A stretch of 64,000 nucleotides of DNA, taken from assembly GCA_038503035.1 (NCBI GenBank), contig JAVSML010024599.1, forward strand, positions 1,058,980-1,122,979. Direction: 5' to 3'. Below the pieces are notes generated by a model that saw nothing but the letters and a program-made list of their open reading frames with translations, was not told the DNA's origin and ran no database searches. Shown here piece by piece: positions 57,982 through 64,000 of the stretch. The first letter of the stretch is position 1, and each line of letters begins with the position of its first letter. Made by a program: the position numbers and the translations under genes. The DNA comes from Crocodylus rhombifer. Its lineage: Eukaryota > Chordata > Crocodylia > Crocodylidae.

Positions 57982-59790
57982 AGGTTTCAATCTCTTCTCC
58001 AATGAACCTAGTGGAAGAGATTCAGCAGAAGCAAATGAGATCCTCTCTTTAAAACTCAGTATCCCAAAGCTGTTCAAAAGTGAGAAACGTAGCCAGAGAG
58101 TCAGCTCTGAGTTAAACAGGGAGAGTATTTGAGTCCATATTTCCCGTATCCTGCATCAGTAGCCTAACAAATAGTTAATTCAGTTAGGAGATGGCAACAG
58201 TACGACTTTCATCCCCCTGATTTTGTGACTTGAGCTTTTCCTTTTAATAGAAATTTCTGAATTAGGAATCTGAAACATTAAATTTTTTTTTCAAGTGTGC
58301 CCCAAAAGGGCTAGAGGCTGTGGTTGTAGTTGTAATACTACTACAGTTCATTCACCAAGTTGAAGTCACACAGCCGTACTTATAAACCTTAATCCTTCTC
58401 AGGAATGTCAGTTCCAACATGAACTGTTTGGAAATTAGAACATTATAGTCTGGCAGGAAGCCAAAGGCCCAGTCTGCAGTCAGGTCTATGTACGTAGATC
58501 CCTGAATTTATGTAAAATACAATGGAAGTCACTGGGACTCTGTAACAGGTGCAAGTATTAATCCAAATGGATACGATTATTGAATCAGGTCCCAAATCAG
58601 AATGACTCATGGAAGATCTTAGGCAGTCATTCCCACTAAAACATTAAAAAGAGAGTGATAGGAGTAGTAACTTTTCTTTCACCCAATCCAGAATCATTTA
58701 CTAAGGTCTTTATTGATATACATTATCTTCTTCTCTGGAAAATTATGATGCTGTGTTAGCGTGCCAAGGGTAATAACACTGTTCAGTCATCAACAGCTCT
58801 AATAGTTGTTGGCTCAGCTTTGTAAGCAAAGCCATAGTCTTGGAGGTGATTATGAATTCTGTGCACTCCACCCTTTGCTACCTTAATCCTTGTGTAATTA
58901 CTTACACATGCGCAAACTGGGTGTAAAATGCTACCATTTAATCAGTAAGTGGTTTTTATGCCAATTTTGCCGAAGTGTAAGTGGCTACAAAAAAAAAAAA
59001 AAAGGTAGTGTAGAACTTCCTGTAATCCAAGTGAGTCCTTTGGCTTGCAACCAAATTTTAATGGGATAGGTATTCTCCACTGTTAGCTTCCCCACCACTA
59101 ATGGTAAGTGGTTCAATAGACTGAAAAGCTAATTCAATGCACTCCTATATCATAGCCAAGGAATTGTGGATATTCAATTTCATAGGATCAGACCCTGATA
59201 AAATTAAATCTAATCTTACAAATTTTATAATCCTGCCACAACAAAATGGTTGACATTGTATACGGCTTATCATGAATATTTGCTGAACTGGAATTTAGCC
59301 AAAAGAGCTCATCATAACTCTAACAAAACTAAAACAAAAGAACAAAAGGTATGGAAGTAATTTCTAAATCATAGAACAAAGTGGGACATTTTATTCTAAT
59401 TTTTTTTGATCATTTTTGCATGTCAATATTCATAAAGTATTCAGAACAATTCTTATTATTTATGGTTTTGAATATCCTGGGGAAACAAGTAAGGAGCACA
59501 GATTCTCTCTCAGATATTGTAGTTCTTCACCAGAAATTGTGCTAACCCCTTTTAGAGAACATTAGAGGCATCACTTCAGGCAAAATCAATAACAATAACT
59601 CCATCTTGCTCCCTGTGCCCCATATATTGAGAGACTTGGTCACACTCCTCTGTTTTTCATCCCCAGCCCCATACTTCAATTTTATGTCAGTCATTTTATG
59701 TAGCACATTGTTTGTGCACTGCTTTCTTTCTAGGGACACAGGAGACCACCATGTTCAAACATGGTTCCTTGGCTCTTTTAGACCAACATA
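57982..59790. other. No gene recognised
   Basis: AT-rich sequence without supported features apart from the A15 run at 58989-59003. Confidence 0.5.
58989..59003. repeat. A15 homopolymer
   Basis: Fifteen adenines; no transposed sequence could be recognised upstream that would make it a poly-A tail. Confidence 0.85.
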
Positions 59791-60420
59791 ATAAAAACAG
59801 CTGCCAAGCGTTGTTAAACGCTGAGTACCCACATCTTGAATACTGTGTGCAGTTCTGGTCTCCGCATCTCAAAAAGGATATAGTAGAAATGATCGGGGGA
59901 TAGAGCCACTGCCATATTTGGAGAAACTGAAAAAAAGGCTAGGACTCTTCAGTTTGGAAAACAAAAGTCTAAGGGAGGATGTGATAGAGGTCTCTAAAAT
60001 CATGAAGGTTGAGGAACAAGTGAATAGGGAGCTGTTGCTCACCAGATCTCAGAATACTAGAACTAGGGGGCACCCACTAAAATTAGTAGGAGGCAGGTTG
60101 AAAACGAACAAGAAAGTACTTTTTATGCAATGTGCAGTTAACTTTTGGAATTCATTGCCACAGGAGGTAGTAGAGGCAGATGGCATAACCAGGCTGAAAA
60201 AGGATTAGACTAATTCATTGATGGTATTAACCATTATTGAACAGAACAGTTGGAAATGTTTCATTTGGTATCTCTAAACCAGGATGCCAGGGAGGGTAAT
60301 GAATAAGGGGTAGACCTAGATCTGCCCATTTCAGTGCTTTCTGTCACTGTCAGAAACAAGATATTGGGCTAGATGGATCATTGGTCCGATCTAGTATGGC
60401 ACTTGTTATGGTCTTATGTA
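59791..60420 (+). mobile_element. CR1 LINE, 5'-truncated 3' end
   Basis: The 3' part of a CR1 retrotransposon: the end of ORF2, a short 3' UTR and the family tail. The tail modules are ATATTGGGCTAGATGGATCA, TTGGTCCGATCTAGTATGGC and CTTGTTATGGTCTTATGTA, matching the 'gggctagatggacc-ttggtctgacccagtatggc' end common in turtle and crocodilian CR1. There is no poly-A tail, as expected for CR1, which ends in short ATG-type units. The element is dead: most of its body is missing and its frame is shifted. Confidence 0.9.
59805..60208 (+). pseudogene. CR1 ORF2 C-terminal fragment with frameshift
   Basis: The first open piece ends at 59903 and reads YPHLEYCVQFWSPHLKKDI, the 'LEYCvqvWsPhlkkDi' motif in CR1 ORF2. 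After a frameshift between about 59890 and 59918 the second piece reads EKLKKRLGLFSLENKSLRED, then IMKVEEQVNRE, NTRTRGHPLKL and VNFWNSLPQEVVEA, which is the standard CR1 ORF2 carboxyl end. The reverse transcriptase and endonuclease domains are absent by truncation. It encoded the tail of the retrotransposition enzyme; nothing functional remains. Confidence 0.9.
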
Positions 60421-62018
60421 CTGGAGGGGAAGTGAATTTCTATTCTATACCTTCACCCCAGACCCCAAAACTGGGAATGTCAACAGCAAAAATTTAATTT
60501 TCATCATTGCCTTTGTACACAAAGAAACAGCTTGTACACTTTTGCAAACACTTCCACAAGTGCTTGACTTTATGCACACGAGAATAAAATAATGTATTAC
60601 TATTTTAAAATAGCAAAAGAATGAAAAACACATTTTCATTTCAAACTTTCCAAACTTGAATTAACTATTATATTTTATCAGTACAATTTAATGAATATAG
60701 TTACATTTTAAATTATAGCTTTGCTTTTAAGGGAGCCAAAAAAGTATGCATAAGGATATTGTAGTAACTGTGTTGTAAACCTGATATGCAATACTATGAC
60801 GTAAAAATTACATGATGCTTTTTGGAACATAGAAAAAAATCTAGCAACTAAATGACATGTAAGTAAAATAAGAGAAGCAGAGGCTGTTGAGAGAGAAAAT
60901 TCAGGTTTCTGATCTACTTTTAAACCAGCAGTGACTGAACACTTGTTGACTTGACAATAGAAGAAGATACATAAGGAAATGCTATATTTCCAAAACATTT
61001 ATGACTAAACAGGAAAAATAGCTAACTCCCACTTCAGGCATCACAAAATGAATAATGAAATGAAACTGAAAAAAAAGAAAACTCCAGCTCATTAAGTGTT
61101 TGAAAACACCATAAACTAAATTAATGTGCAATTTGCTACAAACAAGGAATTCCAAGGCACGAATAACATGGCCGGATAGATTATTCCTAGAAAGGAGGGA
61201 TAGTCAGCAGCAGTCTTGTGCAGCAGTTTTATAAACTGAAGCCTGTAAGTTAAACTTGCCAATGGTCTAAGAAATAAAGAATTACACTAACCAACCATGG
61301 ATTTTATGAAAGAGAACTCCAGAGCTCTAAATCTGATCAAGAAATATACTGATTCTGAAACAGCTCTCCAGCTGAAAAGATAATATAGTAATCAACGAAT
61401 ACCCTTTATCATGCACTGAATGCATACTAAGCATTATTTTAGTTGCTGCTATGCCCTTAGTTTTATGATATCATCTGAACCTTGTGATCTGCAAAATTGG
61501 GCTAGATAGGTGGAGCACTGTGAAAATTACATTTCTGACCTGGTGTGAAAGTAGCAAGGTCAGAATACACATAAGTGAAAAACAGGGAGGAGGTTGTGTG
61601 TGTATTTGTGTGTGTGTGTTGGGGAGGGGAGGGGGGCAGAGAAGAGATATTTCCAAAAACTTTAATTGAGCCTCATAAACAACCTTGTTCTTATTTGGAG
61701 TGAAATTTTGGATGGCTGTTTATCGTCTTACATTAACCACATACAATGGAGTAATTATTAATAATTCTGTTTTTCAATGGTTAGTACAGTGTGGAATTAG
61801 ATCAAATGGATGAATTATGTGGCGATTCTGGGTAATTCAAATAGATGTTTTCATAATGATCACATGCACTGCTTGACTAGTCTCAAAATGATATTGCCTT
61901 GTGTTACAAAAGGCTTAGTCTTTTTATAATGACATCTTGATAGAATGTGGGTGGATTGAATAGCTCCCAGGACATTAGCAAAGCAATAATATAAAAATCT
62001 TTGTTCTATTTTCTGTAG
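60421..62018. other. No gene recognised
   Basis: AT-rich with a GT microsatellite and G-rich patch at 61592-61637. No exon or other repeat recognised. Confidence 0.5.
61592..61637. repeat. GT microsatellite followed by G-rich run
   Basis: Imperfect TG repeats run into G4-A-G4-A-G6. It could form non-B DNA; no functional context. Confidence 0.8.
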
Positions 62019-62166
62019 CTGTTCATGATACATAGAGAAATAATATATAGTGTATATACTTACTGGAAAATGGTGAGTTGCAAGGAAGTAAATACATCAA
62101 GGAGTTGTGATAATGACATAAGCCCTGAGATGAAAGCTGAGATTGTCAGGCTGTCAGAAAAGCACG
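62019..62166 (+). other. Speculative exon-like open segment (148 bp)
   Basis: The segment is preceded by TTGTTCTATTTTCTGTAG, a good polypyrimidine-AG acceptor, and followed by a GT donor (CACG then GTATAT). It is open in one frame for all 49 codons, ending DNDISPEMKAEIVRLSEKH, which has more soluble-protein character than nearby frames. I do not recognise a family. The donor is a poor match to consensus beyond GT, and no neighbouring exon was found, so this is a hypothesis only. Confidence 0.15.
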
Positions 62167-64000
62167 GTATATATATTTTTTCATTTTAATTCACATTTCT
62201 GTCATACCTCAATACCATGTCCAGCATTTGGCCCTTGTGCATAGTCTGAAGCTCTATCAGGCAGCTCAGCTTTCATCCTATGGTTGATTCTGAAATGGGC
62301 TGTTTTGGACTAAGAGAATGATTTCATTGAGGCCTGAGACTGGTTCATACATTCAGCTGCCTACCCTATGAAACAGCTTTTGTCCAGCTTCTATTTGCTT
62401 AATGTGCCTCAAAGCGGGACTCTGACAGTATGTCCTTCTAAACATTTATTGTTAGTGCTTACAAGGAAGGAAATATATAGTACAGGAAACATGAAATTAA
62501 AATAAATTGTTGCTTAATCTAAGACAATGCGGTTTAGTCTATTAGAAAGAATTCTTACAGAAAAAGAGGAAATGCCTACTCCTGAAATCCCAATCTTAAT
62601 AAAAACAGAAACACCAATTTTAATCTTATTGATTCTAGCCTGACCTTTGCTCAGGAATTGTGATGCATTGGAGACTCAATGACAGACTGGCAATGAGTGG
62701 CTGCATGTGCGCCACTCCGAGTATTCTGCTCTTTGCTTTTAACTCCGCAACTTCCAGACTATCTAATCTGATGGTTAAGCAATGTTGTGTGAACTCTGAC
62801 CCCATTTTATAAGTTAATTTAAAAAATTCCTGCTGGGGGTACTATAAAATTCTAAAATGTCTCATCACCATTTTCACTGATCACATCCTGCACCCAATGG
62901 AGTCGATAACTACAAGTAGACCTGTATCAAGCTCAGTGGTTTTTATAGATAATGAGTGGAGCATTTCATTGTTGCTGTGGAGACCAAAGTTCGAACATCC
63001 AGAAATGTCCAGTTAATAAAAGTTTAAATGTTTTCCCTTTCTTGGTATGATTTCCATGGTCAGTAGTTCCTACCAGAATTGGTGGTAAAACAATTCTTGA
63101 CCACCTTTCTTTCTTGTTAAGAAAACATTATGATGAAATATGTGAAACTCTTTCATTGGGTAACAGTTGAGTGTTGTCACAAGTGATGCATATTTGGATG
63201 TTTTCTAACAAATTTGAAAGTAACATATATAACAAAGGGGACTTAACTAAAATCTTATTTTTGTACTAAATGCCCCAAATACCTAGTGGGAAAGTAGTCA
63301 GCATTAATATTTGTATAATTCAGTCCTGTATGCTATTACTGGTAATGATAATAGCACGTTACTACCATAACCTCCTCTATAAATAAAGGATATCTCTATG
63401 TTTTTTGTGTGTTTGGTTTATTGATCTATATCATAATGTCTTTGATTGTTTTCTTAAGTATCCATAATTATCCACAGAGTATCTAAAAAGAAGGCCAAAG
63501 GATGGTTGTAAACCACAAATTTAACCATGGTTTGGAACAAGAAAATCTGTTTCTCTTTACTCAGTCTGACTGCTTAGGAGTTTTTCCAAGATATACTCCT
63601 TTCTCTCCTGTGGTGTGCTGCATTATTAGAGATGTGCCTGCCAGCATCACTACAGTTGAGGGTCTGTCAGCATTTCCATTATAAACCCTTTATTTGGGGG
63701 GTTATAACTCAACTGTTCCAATTTGCCTTAAGCTGAAATTTGACAAACAAGTTCTCAGCCCAGAAAGCACATTTTAAAAAATATCTACAGTATTTGGACA
63801 TCAGTATTTCAGTGATCCTAAAAACAGAATTTTAGGCTACGTGATATTCTGCATTTCTGCAAATCAAAAGAGGGTTTGTGGGGTTTTTTCTAAGTAAATG
63901 AATACTTTCACATCACTCATCTGTAACATGGGCTAGATGGTTTGAAAATGTTTGAAAGCTGGCTTGTGTTCAAGCACAGCAACTATTTTACATAAACATG
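62167..64000. other. No gene; possible conserved block at 62.64-62.80 kb
   Basis: No repeats or exons recognised. The stretch 62640-62800 is complex, of balanced composition and repeat-free, like conserved noncoding DNA, but unproven. Confidence 0.4.

Noticed and set aside
1..64000. CRISPR array, operon or prokaryotic system
   Set aside because: No regularly spaced direct repeats with unique spacers, no ribosome-binding-site-linked gene series and vertebrate repeats throughout.
1..64000. Known tRNA or rRNA genes
   Set aside because: No intact box A/box B cloverleaf outside the diverged MIR head, and no rRNA-like blocks were recognised. Small tRNA fragments could be missed by eye.

Overview
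This is vertebrate nuclear DNA, almost certainly from a sauropsid (reptile-lineage) genome. A crocodilian is the best guess and a turtle the main alternative. The evidence is the repeat content: a CR1 LINE with the reptile-type 3' tail (59.8-60.4 kb), a well-preserved MIR-type SINE (57.1-57.3 kb), many hAT-type DNA elements with 8-bp target duplications, and several families of short foldback (MITE-like) elements. No operon-like or dense coding structure exists. No open frame exceeds about 250 codons, and the longest lie in locally G+C-rich repeat interiors where long frames arise by chance. I find no convincing protein-coding gene, tRNA, rRNA or CRISPR array. The window reads as a gene desert or the inside of a very large intron.

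Layout. 0-6.9 kb: a 41-base C run at the window edge, then unique-looking AT-rich sequence with a C-rich tract and an AT microsatellite. 6.9-11.7 kb: a short MITE, a complete 309-bp hAT MITE with target duplication, a 1-kb element with CAGACATT ends, and a tight hairpin. 14.9-22.7 kb: two relics of a 'TTATTGGACCAACT' repeat family, a possible solo LTR, a G+C-rich block ending in a hAT-like terminus, and a MITE carrying a perfect 15-bp hairpin. 23-26 kb: repeat-poor sequence with blocks that look like conserved regulatory DNA. 27.3-29.9 kb: a 48-bp perfect purine-pyrimidine alternation, a 470-bp MITE, a LINE protein tail with a zinc knuckle, and a 375-bp foldback element. 31.5-38.4 kb: relic repeats and a 0.9-kb MITE. 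40.1-42.5 kb: three members of one MITE family side by side. 46.4-49.7 kb: an autonomous-type hAT transposon, about 2.5 kb before interruption, with a decayed transposase and terminal repeats. It is split by a second hAT element that carries its own perfect 8-bp duplication. 51-60.5 kb: further MITEs, a second 0.3-kb hAT, the MIR and the CR1.

Nothing here acts as a gene pathway. What the window records is a layered history of transposition. The best-supported object is the nested pair of hAT elements at 46.4-49.7 kb. The most interesting untested possibilities are the putative conserved noncoding blocks (about 23.0-23.7, 25.1-25.8, 13.2-13.6 and 62.6-62.8 kb) and one 148-bp open segment with splice-like borders at 62.0-62.2 kb.
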